14,192 bases of DNA from Nitrospiria bacterium (lineage in GTDB: Bacteria; Nitrospirota; CAKKRA01; 9FT-COMBO-42-15). The stretch lies in the NCBI GenBank assembly GCA_919902475.1, contig CAKKRA010000263.1:1-14192 (forward strand), given 5' to 3'. Below, piece by piece: positions 5,806-13,360 of the stretch. The position numbers and the translations under genes are program-made. Each line of letters opens with the position of its first letter. Position 1 is the stretch's first letter. The notes below the pieces were generated by a model that was not told where the DNA came from, ran no database searches, and saw nothing but the letters and a program-made list of their open reading frames with translations.

Positions 5806-8238
5806 ATGTTTGAAAGGTTTACAGATAAAGGACGGAAGATAATAATCCTTGCCAGGGAAGAGGCAGAGAGGCACCAAAATGACTACCTTGGCACAGAGCA
5901 CATTGTCCTCGGCATCCTTAGGGAAGGCGACGGCATCGCACTGGCTGTCCTGAAAAAGATGGGCCTTTCGCCTGAGCAGATCAGGCTTGAGATAGAAAGA
6001 AACCTTCCTGGAAGCGGCAACACACTTACCTTTGGCGAGATACCATTCACACCACGCGTAAAAAGGGTTATAGAATATGCAGTTGAGGAGGCAAGGCTCC
6101 TCGGCCACAATTATATTGGAAGCGAGCACCTCCTTCTCGGCGCTCTTCGCGAAGAAGAGGGCATAGGCGGAAAGATATTAAGGAGCCTCGGCGCTAACCT
6201 CCTTGCAGCAAGACAGCTTACCATAAATTTGCTGCGCAGACTAAATACAACAAAGGATAAGGATAAAAAGAGCAATACACCTGCATTAGATGAATTTGGA
6301 AGGGATTTGACAAGGCTTGCCACGGAAGGGAGGCTTGACCCTGTTATTGGAAGGAATGACGAAATTGAAAGGGTCCTCCAGATATTAACAAGGCGCACAA
6401 AGAATAATCCTATCCTGATCGGCGAGGCAGGCGTTGGCAAGACTGCAATAGTAGAAGGTCTTGCACAGAGGATAGTAGGTTCTGAGGTGCCTGAGAATCT
6501 CTTAAACAGAAGGGTTATCGCCCTTGACCTTGGCGCGCTTGTTGCCGGTACAAAATACAGGGGGCAGTTTGAGGAACGTTTAAAGATTGTAATGAAGGAG
6601 ATTGTTACAAACGGCAATATTATTATATTCATTGACGAGCTCCATACACTCGTTGGCGCAGGCGCTGCAGAGGGTTCAATTGATGCATCAAATATGTTAA
6701 AGCCTGCTTTGGCAAGGGGCGAGATACAGTGTGTGGGCGCAACAACTCTTGATGAATTCAGAAAATATATTGAAAAGGACGGGGCATTAAAGAGGAGGTT
6801 CCAGCCTGTTTATGTAAATGCGCCGAGTATTGACGAGACCATAAAGATAATAGAAGGCCTGAGGGAAAGGTATGAGCTGCACCACGGTGTTGAGATAACA
6901 GACAAGGCAATAGACGCAGCAGTAAGGCTGTCAGACAGATATATAACAGACAGGCATCATCCTGATAAGGCAATAGATGTAATTGATGAGGCTGGTTCAA
7001 GGGCAAAGCTTAAGACCTATAATTTGCCAAAAGAGTTAAAGGATATGGAAAACGGTTTGAAGCAGATTACAAAGGAGAAGTGCCTTTCAATAAAGCTTCA
7101 GGATTTTGAAAGGGCGGCAAAATTCAGGGAGGATGAGGAGAGGCTTGGAAGGCTTATTGATGATACAAAAAAGGACTGGAAGTCTGTTCAGGAGAAGATG
7201 AGGCCTCTTATAACAGAGGAGGATGTTGCCTATATTGTTTCAAAGATTACAGGCGTGCCTCTGTTTAAGCTTGAGGAAGAGGAGTCAAAGAGGCTCCTTC
7301 ACATGGAAGAGGAGCTTCATAAGAGGATAGTAGGTCAGGACGAGGCAATTGCAGTAATGTCAAAGGCAATAAGACGTTCAAGGGCAGGGATAAAAGGTAC
7401 TAAAAGGCCAATCGGCTCTTTCATATTCCTTGGTCCGACAGGCGTTGGAAAGACAGAGCTTGCAAAGGCATTAGCAGAGTTTATGTTTGATGATGAGAAT
7501 GCCTTAATACGCATTGATATGTCAGAATACATGGAGAAGTTCAGCAGTTCAAAGCTGATTGGCGCGCCTCCGGGCTATGTTGGGTACGAGGAGGGCGGAC
7601 AGCTTACAGAGAAGGTCAGGAGAAGGCCGTATTCAGTGGTTCTCTTTGATGAGATAGAAAAGGCGCATCCTGATATCTTCAATATGCTTCTGCAGGTTCT
7701 TGATAACGGCAGCCTGACAGACAGCTTTGGCAGGAAGGTGGATTTTAGAAATTCTGTGCTGATAATGACATCAAATATCGGCGCAAGATTAATAGACAAG
7801 GCAACCACATTTGGATTTCAGAAGGCATCGGAGCAGGATACCTATGGTAAGATGAAGGATGATATTGGCAGCGAATTGAAGCGCACATTTAATCCTGAAT
7901 TTTTAAACAGGCTTGATGAGGTTGTAATATTCCATCAGCTTTCAAAGAAGCATCTGTTAATGATTGTAGATAAATTTATAGATGAACTGAATGTGCAGCT
8001 TGTTGAAAAAGGCATTAGCATAGAGCTTGCTCAGGAGACAAAGAAGTGGCTGATTAAAGAGGGTTATCAGCCTTCATACGGCGCCAGACCTATGAGAAGG
8101 GTGATTCAGAAGAATATCGGCGACAGGCTTTCAGAAGAGATTATAAAGGGAAGTTTTAAGGAAGCAAAGAAAATCAAGGTTATAATGAAAGAAGGCATCC
8201 CTGCCTTTGTAGAAGACGAGGTAATGGCAGGGGCATAA
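5806..8238 (+). CDS. clpC: ATP-dependent Clp protease ATP-binding subunit ClpC
   Basis: The product is a Hsp100 unfoldase of 810 residues that forms ATP-driven hexamers, feeds proteins into ClpP and acts in the cytoplasm. Domains in order: two Clp-N repeats (about 1-75 and 78-150); AAA-1 with Walker A 'GEAGVGKT' (206-213) and Walker B ending Asp277-Glu278; a UVR-type coiled segment ('KLQDFERAAKFRE', about 418-455), which marks ClpC and separates it from ClpB; AAA-2 with Walker A 'GPTGVGKT' (543-550) and Walker B Asp615-Glu616; then the C-terminal D2-small domain ('NPEFLNRLDEVVIF', 'YGARPMRR'). 'TTFGFQ' around 669-671 matches the ClpP-docking loop position. The length is typical. GAGGAA at 5795-5800 sets the start. 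ClpP and McsA/B partners are not in the window. Confidence 0.96.
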   Translation: MFERFTDKGRKIIILAREEAERHQNDYLGTEHIVLGILREGDGIALAVLKKMGLSPEQIRLEIERNLPGSGNTLTFGEIPFTPRVKRVIEYAVEEARLLGHNYIGSEHLLLGALREEEGIGGKILRSLGANLLAARQLTINLLRRLNTTKDKDKKSNTPALDEFGRDLTRLATEGRLDPVIGRNDEIERVLQILTRRTKNNPILIGEAGVGKTAIVEGLAQRIVGSEVPENLLNRRVIALDLGALVAGTKYRGQFEERLKIVMKEIVTNGNIIIFIDELHTLVGAGAAEGSIDASNMLKPALARGEIQCVGATTLDEFRKYIEKDGALKRRFQPVYVNAPSIDETIKIIEGLRERYELHHGVEITDKAIDAAVRLSDRYITDRHHPDKAIDVIDEAGSRAKLKTYNLPKELKDMENGLKQITKEKCLSIKLQDFERAAKFREDEERLGRLIDDTKKDWKSVQEKMRPLITEEDVAYIVSKITGVPLFKLEEEESKRLLHMEEELHKRIVGQDEAIAVMSKAIRRSRAGIKGTKRPIGSFIFLGPTGVGKTELAKALAEFMFDDENALIRIDMSEYMEKFSSSKLIGAPPGYVGYEEGGQLTEKVRRRPYSVVLFDEIEKAHPDIFNMLLQVLDNGSLTDSFGRKVDFRNSVLIMTSNIGARLIDKATTFGFQKASEQDTYGKMKDDIGSELKRTFNPEFLNRLDEVVIFHQLSKKHLLMIVDKFIDELNVQLVEKGISIELAQETKKWLIKEGYQPSYGARPMRRVIQKNIGDRLSEEIIKGSFKEAKKIKVIMKEGIPAFVEDEVMAGA

Positions 8239-8259
8239 AAACAGAAAGACATTTATCTT

Positions 8260-8378
8260 AGCCAGTAGTCATACACAATAATATCAAAGGGTCAAGGGTG
8301 TAGGGTCAAGGGTCAAGTTGTTTTCGCTCGGCTCTTAATCCTATGTCCCTTGACCCAATTATTGGTTGGTTACTGGCT
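8260..8378. repeat. Inverted-repeat element with GGGTCAAG motifs between clpC and the TPR gene
   Basis: This element fills most of the 163-base gap after clpC. Outer arms AGCCAGTA (8260-8267) and TACTGGCT (8371-8378) continue imperfectly to AATAAT/ATTATT (8277-8282, 8358-8363). Inside, GGGTCAAGGG occurs at 8289-8298 and 8303-8312, a further GGGTCAAG at 8310-8317, and the complement CCCTTGACCC at 8347-8356. It could fold into a long hairpin and may help end clpC transcription. It lacks the compact stem and T-run of a classic terminator and looks like a dispersed repeat. Confidence 0.6.
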
Positions 8379-8401
8379 TTTGTTTTATTTAAAGGCTGAA
8401 T

Positions 8402-9163
8402 ATGAGCATTGTTAATGAGGCATTAAAAAAGGCGTCAAAAGAGAGCGGGAAAGATAATACCCAAGCAGGAAAGAGGGTTGTCTTTTTAGATAAGAGCCGC
8501 AGCAACAGCGCCATTGTTATTATTGGCGCTGTGATTATTATTCTTGTCCTTGCCTTATTTCTTTTAAAAGGAAGACTGCCATTATACAAAGGCAAAGGGG
8601 TTCCAAAACCCGTTGCTGAAACTGCTGCTTCTTCAGCAGAGACCGCCCAGCCGCTTCCTTCCCAGCCATCTTCTGCTGATTTGGAAAGGGATGCTGTTAA
8701 TCGTCATAAAAGGGCGCTTGAGCTGTATAAAGAAAAGAGGCTTGCAGAGGCAATGGCAGAGCTTATCATAGCAATATCAATAAAACCTGATATGTCATCT
8801 GCACATAACAATCTTGGCCTGATATATAAAGAGAGCGGCAGATATAAAGAGGCTGAAAAGGAGTATAAAGAGGCATTAAGGATAGACCAGAAATATGTTG
8901 ATGCAATGAACAACCTTGCAGTGCTTTATGATTATGAAGGCAAGCACACAGAGGCAGCAGAGCTCTTAAAAAAGGCGGTTGATACAGCGCCTAATAATGC
9001 GGTTTCCCATCTTAATTATGCTGTTACACTGGAGAGGCTTGGCAGGATAGAAGAGGCAAAGAGTCATTATAAAAGCTACTTAAAGCTCCTCCCAGAAGGC
9101 GACAAAGGCCTCCGCGAGCGGATAAAGAAACACCTGAACAATCTTCAGGTGAAAAAGAAATAA
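8402..9163 (+). CDS. Membrane-anchored tetratricopeptide-repeat protein
   Basis: The product has 253 residues. The opening 'MSIVNEALKKASKE' is a motif seen at the start of many single-pass TPR or secretion-accessory proteins. A transmembrane helix spans about residues 36-55, followed by a Pro/Ala/Ser-rich linker (66-92). About four TPR units occupy 100-233, for example 'AHNNLGLIYKESGRYKEAEKEYKEALRID' (split at 134-162) and 'AMNNLAVLYDYEGKHTEAAELL'. The topology puts the TPRs on the periplasmic side, where they would scaffold protein complexes; the partner is not identifiable. Its TAA overlaps the next ATG by one base (TAATG at 9161-9165), so it is probably translationally coupled to the deacetylase. 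AAGG at 8391-8394 is a weak ribosome-binding site. Function beyond scaffolding is unknown. Confidence 0.85.
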   Translation: MSIVNEALKKASKESGKDNTQAGKRVVFLDKSRSNSAIVIIGAVIIILVLALFLLKGRLPLYKGKGVPKPVAETAASSAETAQPLPSQPSSADLERDAVNRHKRALELYKEKRLAEAMAELIIAISIKPDMSSAHNNLGLIYKESGRYKEAEKEYKEALRIDQKYVDAMNNLAVLYDYEGKHTEAAELLKKAVDTAPNNAVSHLNYAVTLERLGRIEEAKSHYKSYLKLLPEGDKGLRERIKKHLNNLQVKKK

Positions 9164-10113
9164 TGGCAAAAAGACCTGCATCAAAAAGGAAGACAAAAAA
9201 GAAATGGAAGATACGAAGGCCAAAGATAAAGCGATGGCATACAATCTCTGTTCTTTTAGTTCTTATACTATTCAGCGCCGCCATTCTATTATATCTTCAG
9301 AAAGATAAGAAACCTCCTGCTGGTGTTGCTACAAAGGAAGAAGAGCCTTTACTGCCTCCTGTTGAGCCAAAAAAAGAGACACCGGTAAAAGTTCCTCCTG
9401 CAGAAAAACCTTCTCCCTCTAAGGAGAGGACTAAGATGAAGGGAAAAGGGGCTTCTGCAAAGATTGCTATTGTTATAGACGATCTCGGCAACAACAAAGA
9501 GGCGTTTAATAAACTCCTTAAGATGGAGATCCCCTTTTCATTTTCAGTTCTGCCGCATCAGGAATATACAAGATATATCTCAAAAGAGGCAAAGAAGAAA
9601 AAATATGATCTCCTTCTTCACCTTCCGATGGAGCCTGAAAACAGCGAAAATATATATGGCGAGGGGTTTATCCTTTCTTCCATGACGCCAAATGAGATGC
9701 TAAAAGAGTTTGAGAATGATTTGAAATCTGTTCCAGGCGCTATTGGTGTCAACAATCACATGGGTTCTTTTTTAACTCAGGACAGAAAGGCTATGGCAAT
9801 TATTCTCGGCGAGATAAAGAGAAAGAAGCTTTTTTTTGTTGACAGCCGTACAACATCAAAGACAGTTGCCTATGATGTGGCAAAGAAGCTCGGCTTAAAA
9901 ACAGCAGAGAGAAATGTATTCCTTGATGACATTGAAGATGAGGAGGAGGTAATAAAACAGATAGAGCTTCTTATCAACACAGCCAAAAAGAACGGCAGGG
10001 CTATTGCCATAGGCCATCCAAGGCCAGAGACCATTGCAGCATTGGAAAAGATGCTGCCAGCCTTAAGAACAGACGGCATTGAGATTGTGCCGGTGTCAAA
10101 ACTGGTAAACTGA
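9163..10113 (+). CDS. Divergent polysaccharide deacetylase family protein (YibQ-like)
   Basis: The product has 316 residues. A very basic N-terminus (many Lys/Arg in residues 3-24) precedes a transmembrane helix at about 27-45, then a Lys/Pro/Glu-rich linker to about 98. The catalytic-fold domain from about 99 matches the divergent deacetylase family (Polysacc_deac_2). It has 'IAIVIDDLG' with Asp106-Asp107, 'LLHLPMEP' with His153, 'NNHMGS' (197-202), 'DSRT' (Asp227) and 'IGHPRP' (His285). These residues line the metal site in NodB-like folds. It would act on cell-envelope glycan or peptidoglycan on the outer face of the inner membrane; the substrate is unproven. In other bacteria the family often sits next to murein hydrolase or CtpA genes; here its only partner is the TPR gene. 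Its stop directly abuts the stop of the convergent decarboxylase gene. Confidence 0.88.
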   Translation: MAKRPASKRKTKKKWKIRRPKIKRWHTISVLLVLILFSAAILLYLQKDKKPPAGVATKEEEPLLPPVEPKKETPVKVPPAEKPSPSKERTKMKGKGASAKIAIVIDDLGNNKEAFNKLLKMEIPFSFSVLPHQEYTRYISKEAKKKKYDLLLHLPMEPENSENIYGEGFILSSMTPNEMLKEFENDLKSVPGAIGVNNHMGSFLTQDRKAMAIILGEIKRKKLFFVDSRTTSKTVAYDVAKKLGLKTAERNVFLDDIEDEEEVIKQIELLINTAKKNGRAIAIGHPRPETIAALEKMLPALRTDGIEIVPVSKLVN

Positions 10114-11577
10114 TTATCTGTCCACAATACCAATATGCGTATTGTCCTCGTTCAGTCCGTCAATGGTAGCGCCTAAGTCTATCATTTTTCTGAGATAAGC
10201 CACCATCTCTTCGGATATGATTTCTCCGGGTACAAGAATAGGGATGCCAGGGGGATACACAGTAATAATCTCTGAGCATATCCTTCCCTCAGACTCATTT
10301 ATTGTGACAAATTTGTTTTTATCAAAAAAAGCATCTCTCGGCGTCATTGCCACCTTATTATCAAACACAGGAAGCTGTATATCGTCAATGGATGTCAGCT
10401 TAAGCTGGTTTTCAGTCAATGCTATGTCTTCTAAGGCTGCAACAAGCCTTTTCAAATCATCCCTTCTGTCTCCGATGCTGACAATAACAAGTATATGAAA
10501 CGGGTCTGCCATTTCTACCTGTATGTCATATTTTGTATTAAGCAGGTGGGACACCTGATAGCCTGTTAGTCCGATATCTTTTACAGTAATGGTTAACTTG
10601 GTAATATCTAAGTCTCCAAGGTTATGTCTGCTTATAATCTCTTTGCCAAAACAGGTGATGCCGGGAATCTTATTTATCTTAGTTCTTGCCTCTTCTGCAA
10701 GCCTTATTGTCTTTGAAAGGAGCTTTTCACCTTCTGTTGCTATCTGCATCCTTGCTAAGTCCAAAGATGCCATAAGTATATACGACGGGCTTGTTGTCTG
10801 GACTAATTTGAGTATGTTTGTAAGGATGTTGAGGTTTACCCTTTCTCCCCTTGCATGGAGCATGGATGCCTGTGTCATTCCGCCTATTATCTTATGTGTG
10901 CTCTGGACACACATGTCCACCCCTGCATCTAATGCTGCCATAGGAAGCTCCTTATGGAATTTAAGGTGGGGGCCATGCGCTTCGTCAATGAGCACTGTAA
11001 TGCCTTTTTCATGCGCATAGGAGATAATACTCTTTAAATCTGAGCATATCCCGTAATAATTAGGGCTTGTTAAAAACAGGACCTTTGCCTCCTGATTATT
11101 TTCTATTACTGCTTTCACATCATCAAAGGTGATATTTAAGGTGAGCTTTAACTGGGAATCTACCTTTGGTTTTACGAATATTGGCTCTGCGCCGATTAGT
11201 ATCAGACCTGCTATGACAGATTTATGCGCGTTTCTTGAGACAATTACCTTTGTATTCGGGTCGCATGCAGTCAGAATCATTGCATGGTTGCCGACTGATG
11301 TGCCGTTTACAAGAAAGTATGAACGGTCTGCGCCATAGGCCTTTGCAGCAAGGGCCTGCGCCTCTTTTATGACGCCTTTTGGTTTTTGAAGTGAGTCTAC
11401 TTCGTCAAGGGTTGTAAGGTCAATGGAGAATATCTTGTTGCCTACAAATTTCCTGAAACGTGTTGATATGCCTTTTCCGCTTTTATGACCCGGCGTGTGA
11501 AAGGAGATCTTTTTGCTCTCCGCAAGCTGCACCATTGCATCAAAAAGCGGCGTTCTTAATTGTTCGTCATTATTCAT
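10114..11577 (-). CDS. speA: Arginine decarboxylase, Gram-positive SpeA type (Orn/Lys/Arg decarboxylase family)
   Basis: The product is a PLP fold-type I decarboxylase of 487 residues that closely resembles Bacillus SpeA in length and sequence. It has 'FHTPGHKSG' (26-34), 'NGTSVGNHAM' (91-100), 'RNAHKS', 'IDEAHG' with Asp198 (PLP ring nitrogen contact), 'STHK' with Lys229 (Schiff-base lysine), and the tail 'MTPRDAF...VYPPGIPILVPGE'. The expected reaction is arginine to agmatine plus CO2 in the cytoplasm. Lysine or ornithine specificity cannot be excluded, because substrate residues are not diagnostic by eye. It is the last gene of the speD-speE-speA operon, starting six bases after the speE stop. 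No agmatinase or agmatine deiminase follows. Its TAA abuts the TGA of the convergent deacetylase gene with no spacer. Confidence 0.85.
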   Translation of the reverse strand: MNNDEQLRTPLFDAMVQLAESKKISFHTPGHKSGKGISTRFRKFVGNKIFSIDLTTLDEVDSLQKPKGVIKEAQALAAKAYGADRSYFLVNGTSVGNHAMILTACDPNTKVIVSRNAHKSVIAGLILIGAEPIFVKPKVDSQLKLTLNITFDDVKAVIENNQEAKVLFLTSPNYYGICSDLKSIISYAHEKGITVLIDEAHGPHLKFHKELPMAALDAGVDMCVQSTHKIIGGMTQASMLHARGERVNLNILTNILKLVQTTSPSYILMASLDLARMQIATEGEKLLSKTIRLAEEARTKINKIPGITCFGKEIISRHNLGDLDITKLTITVKDIGLTGYQVSHLLNTKYDIQVEMADPFHILVIVSIGDRRDDLKRLVAALEDIALTENQLKLTSIDDIQLPVFDNKVAMTPRDAFFDKNKFVTINESEGRICSEIITVYPPGIPILVPGEIISEEMVAYLRKMIDLGATIDGLNEDNTHIGIVDR

Positions 11578-11583
11578 CTGGTC

Positions 11584-12501
11584 TTAATGATAGGTAAATA
11601 TCGGGGCGTTATCTTCAATAATCTTATCATATTCCTGTATGCTCTTTCTTATATGTTTGGCCAGATGAAAGCTTGAAATGTGCGTTTCCCCGTCATAATA
11701 CTGCAATGTTCCCTTTATCCTCTTTTTGACAGCATTATCAATTTCTTCAATTGTAAATTTCATCGGGTCGTTCTTCTTTGACGCTGTTATAAATCCCCAC
11801 GGCAGGCCAAAAGATGGTATATAGGCCTCATGCACGGATACTATTGGAAAGGCTGTTTTTATTGTCTGATAAACAGATGACAAGCAGAGCAGGCTGTGCA
11901 TTGCTGTTGTGCCTGCCTGCAAAGAGATTGTCCCTTCAGGGCTAAGCCTCTTATTCACAATTCCATAGAATTCCTTAGTATAGAGCAGGTATGCAGGTCC
12001 TTCTTCAACAGGCTCTGATATGTCTATTATTATTACATCGTATACTTCATCGGTTTCCTCAAGGTATTTCCTTGCATCAAGGTATCTTAAGTCCACCCTC
12101 TTGTCATCAAAAGAGCCCTGATGCCATTCAGGCAGGTGTTTTTTGCATGCCTCTACAACTTCCTGGTCTATGTCCACCATTAATACATGTTCAACTGATT
12201 TGTGCCTTAAAACCTCACGAAGGGTGGCGCCTTCGCCGCCTCCTACTATAAATACCTTTTTTGGATTGGGGTGAGTTAACAGCGCAGGATGGACCAATAT
12301 TTCATGATAGATAAATTCATCCTTTTCCGTAGACTGCATCTTGCCGTCTAATACAAGGCAGCGGCCGTAGCTTCCGGTCTGCATTATCTCCATCTGCTGG
12401 TACTTTGTCTGCTTTGTATAAAGGATGTCTTTTATAGCGTGTATATGGCCTTCATCAGGGCTCAGATAATCGTTAAACCATTTGAAGCTCTTTGACTCCA
12501 T
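11584..12501 (-). CDS. speE: Polyamine aminopropyltransferase, thermospermine/agmatine-branch SpeE homologue
   Basis: The product (305 residues) transfers the aminopropyl group of decarboxylated SAM to an amine. Family blocks are 'LDGKMQSTEKDEFIYHE' (51-67), the SAM-binding 'GGGEGATLREVLRH' (87-100), 'DID' (110-112), 'DISEP' (160-164), 'GPAYLLYTKEFY' (168-179) and 'YIPSFGLPWGF'. Three traits set it apart from ordinary putrescine-type spermidine synthases: the 'EEGPAYLLYT' insertion after DISEP, 'QAG' (195-197) where those enzymes have Gln-x-Asp/Glu, and 'DGKMQS...HPALL.HPNPK' as in plant ACL5. These recall thermospermine synthase and the Thermus agmatine aminopropyltransferase. The substrate may therefore be agmatine or spermidine. 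It overlaps the 3' end of speD by 29 bases, which implies translational coupling. Confidence 0.88.
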   Translation of the reverse strand: MESKSFKWFNDYLSPDEGHIHAIKDILYTKQTKYQQMEIMQTGSYGRCLVLDGKMQSTEKDEFIYHEILVHPALLTHPNPKKVFIVGGGEGATLREVLRHKSVEHVLMVDIDQEVVEACKKHLPEWHQGSFDDKRVDLRYLDARKYLEETDEVYDVIIIDISEPVEEGPAYLLYTKEFYGIVNKRLSPEGTISLQAGTTAMHSLLCLSSVYQTIKTAFPIVSVHEAYIPSFGLPWGFITASKKNDPMKFTIEEIDNAVKKRIKGTLQYYDGETHISSFHLAKHIRKSIQEYDKIIEDNAPIFTYH

Positions 12502-12901
12502 AGCTTATTTCTTCTCCCTCAACAACCTTGTGCGGTAGTTTTTGATTTCCTAATGAGATTGTGCCCCTCTTCATCTCAACCAGAGATGAATTTTTTGCCT
12601 GGAATCTTTCTATTAGATAATCTGCCGCCTTTTCAGGCTTTAACAGGTCGCCGCAGGTGAAGATATCCACTGCTGCATATCCGTATTCAGGCCATGTATG
12701 TATTGATAGATGTGATTCAGCTATTATTACCATTCCGCTGATGCCGAATGGGCTGAATTCATGAAATGATGTCTCTATTATTGTTGCCTTTGCCTTTTTT
12801 GCTGCTGTGATTAAAGCATCCTGAACCTCTTTTATGTCGTTCAGGATTTTGGAATTACAGTCCTTTAACTCCACTAATAAATGAGTACCTAAAGCTTGCA
12901 C
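12473..12901 (-). CDS. speD: S-adenosylmethionine decarboxylase proenzyme (class 1B)
   Basis: The product has 142 residues. It self-cleaves to create a pyruvoyl cofactor and decarboxylates SAM, giving the aminopropyl donor for the enzyme of the next gene. The processing motif 'ESHLSIHTWPE' places the cleavage site between Glu62 and Ser63. His68 and Cys83 ('FTCGD') complete the catalytic set, at the same numbers as in Thermotoga maritima SpeD. 'GTHLLVEL' at 5-12 and 'EYGYAAVD' at 72-79 are also typical. The start is a GTG at 12901, six bases after a strong GGGGG ribosome-binding site (12912-12908). The C-terminal about 20 residues beyond the core overlap speE. It is first gene of the operon, behind a long structured leader. 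Confidence 0.95.
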   Translation of the reverse strand: MQALGTHLLVELKDCNSKILNDIKEVQDALITAAKKAKATIIETSFHEFSPFGISGMVIIAESHLSIHTWPEYGYAAVDIFTCGDLLKPEKAADYLIERFQAKNSSLVEMKRGTISLGNQKLPHKVVEGEEISYGVKELQMV

Positions 12902-13130
12902 TCTTTTCCCCCTTTCAATCTTCCTGGGACGATCCCATATTTAGTTGTGAAATTTTGTTTTGCCCTTTCAGATATTCATTCTTCTGAAGGGTTTAAACTT
13001 TTCACCTCCTCTATGGTTAAATAGTCTTCCCATAAAAACTTATGGGCGCCCTTTCTGCCTTCTTCCCTGCCTGTCGCCAGACAGGAGACAGATAATTTTG
13101 ATGCAATTTTTTCTCAACTGCACCTCTTAA
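12902..13130 (-). promoter_or_regulatory. Long hairpin-rich 5' leader of the spe operon
   Basis: Transcript from the promoter at 13136-13163 would carry about 225 untranslated bases before speD. In transcript order it holds hairpins CCTGTC/GACAGG (13085-13070), CCCATAA/TTATGGG (13046-13029, four-base loop), CCCTTCAG/CTGAAAGGG (12991-12963, one bulge) and TGGGA/TCCCA (12937-12925), then the speD ribosome-binding site. A full AGGAGGTGA (13010-13002) stands mid-leader with no start codon at proper spacing. No known riboswitch class was recognised. Confidence 0.45.
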
Positions 13131-13135
13131 AGCGA

Positions 13136-13163
13136 AATATATCAAATAATTTTAAATTGTCAA
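13136..13163 (-). promoter_or_regulatory. Sigma-70-type promoter of the spe operon
   Basis: On the minus strand TTGACA (13163-13158), a 16-base spacer and TATATT (13141-13136) make a good promoter directed at speD. It is the best match in the 459-base gap between speD and the DUF3109 gene. Confidence 0.55.
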
Positions 13164-13321
13164 GAGGAAAAAACAATATCTTGTATATTTTTTTTGTCCA
13201 TACAAGGCATTTCTTCAGCGATGTGAGGTGTGATTTATTGCAAAAGAGCGTTCAGAGCCGATTTACAGAAACACATCATAAAAATTTCAGAAACCATGTC
13301 AAAAAAATTTTTATTTTTTTC

Positions 13322-13349
13322 TTGCAATTAAAAAAAAAAGAAATAAAAT
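13322..13349 (+). promoter_or_regulatory. Possible promoter of the DUF3109 gene, with upstream A/T tracts
   Basis: TTGCAA (13322-13327), a 16-base spacer containing a ten-A run, and TAAAAT (13344-13349) could drive the gene at 13361. The stretch 13301-13320 just upstream is a run of A then T tracts, suitable as an UP element or curved DNA. The low complexity of the region makes chance matches likely. Confidence 0.3.
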
Positions 13350-13360
13350 ATAACAAAGAT

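Noticed and set aside
8289..8317. CtsR operator or CRISPR-like repeats in the GGGTCAAG cluster
   Set aside because: CtsR sites are heptads with a ten-base period upstream of clp genes; here the periods are 14 and 7 and the site is downstream. The units are too short and uneven for a CRISPR array.
13029..13085. Intrinsic terminators at the two short hairpins upstream of speD
   Set aside because: Neither stem is followed by a T-run in either direction that would make a convincing terminator; they are better read as leader structure.
13157..13360. Upstream extension of the DUF3109 frame to an earlier start
   Set aside because: The translation is low-complexity, has no family similarity, and would lie across the spe promoter.
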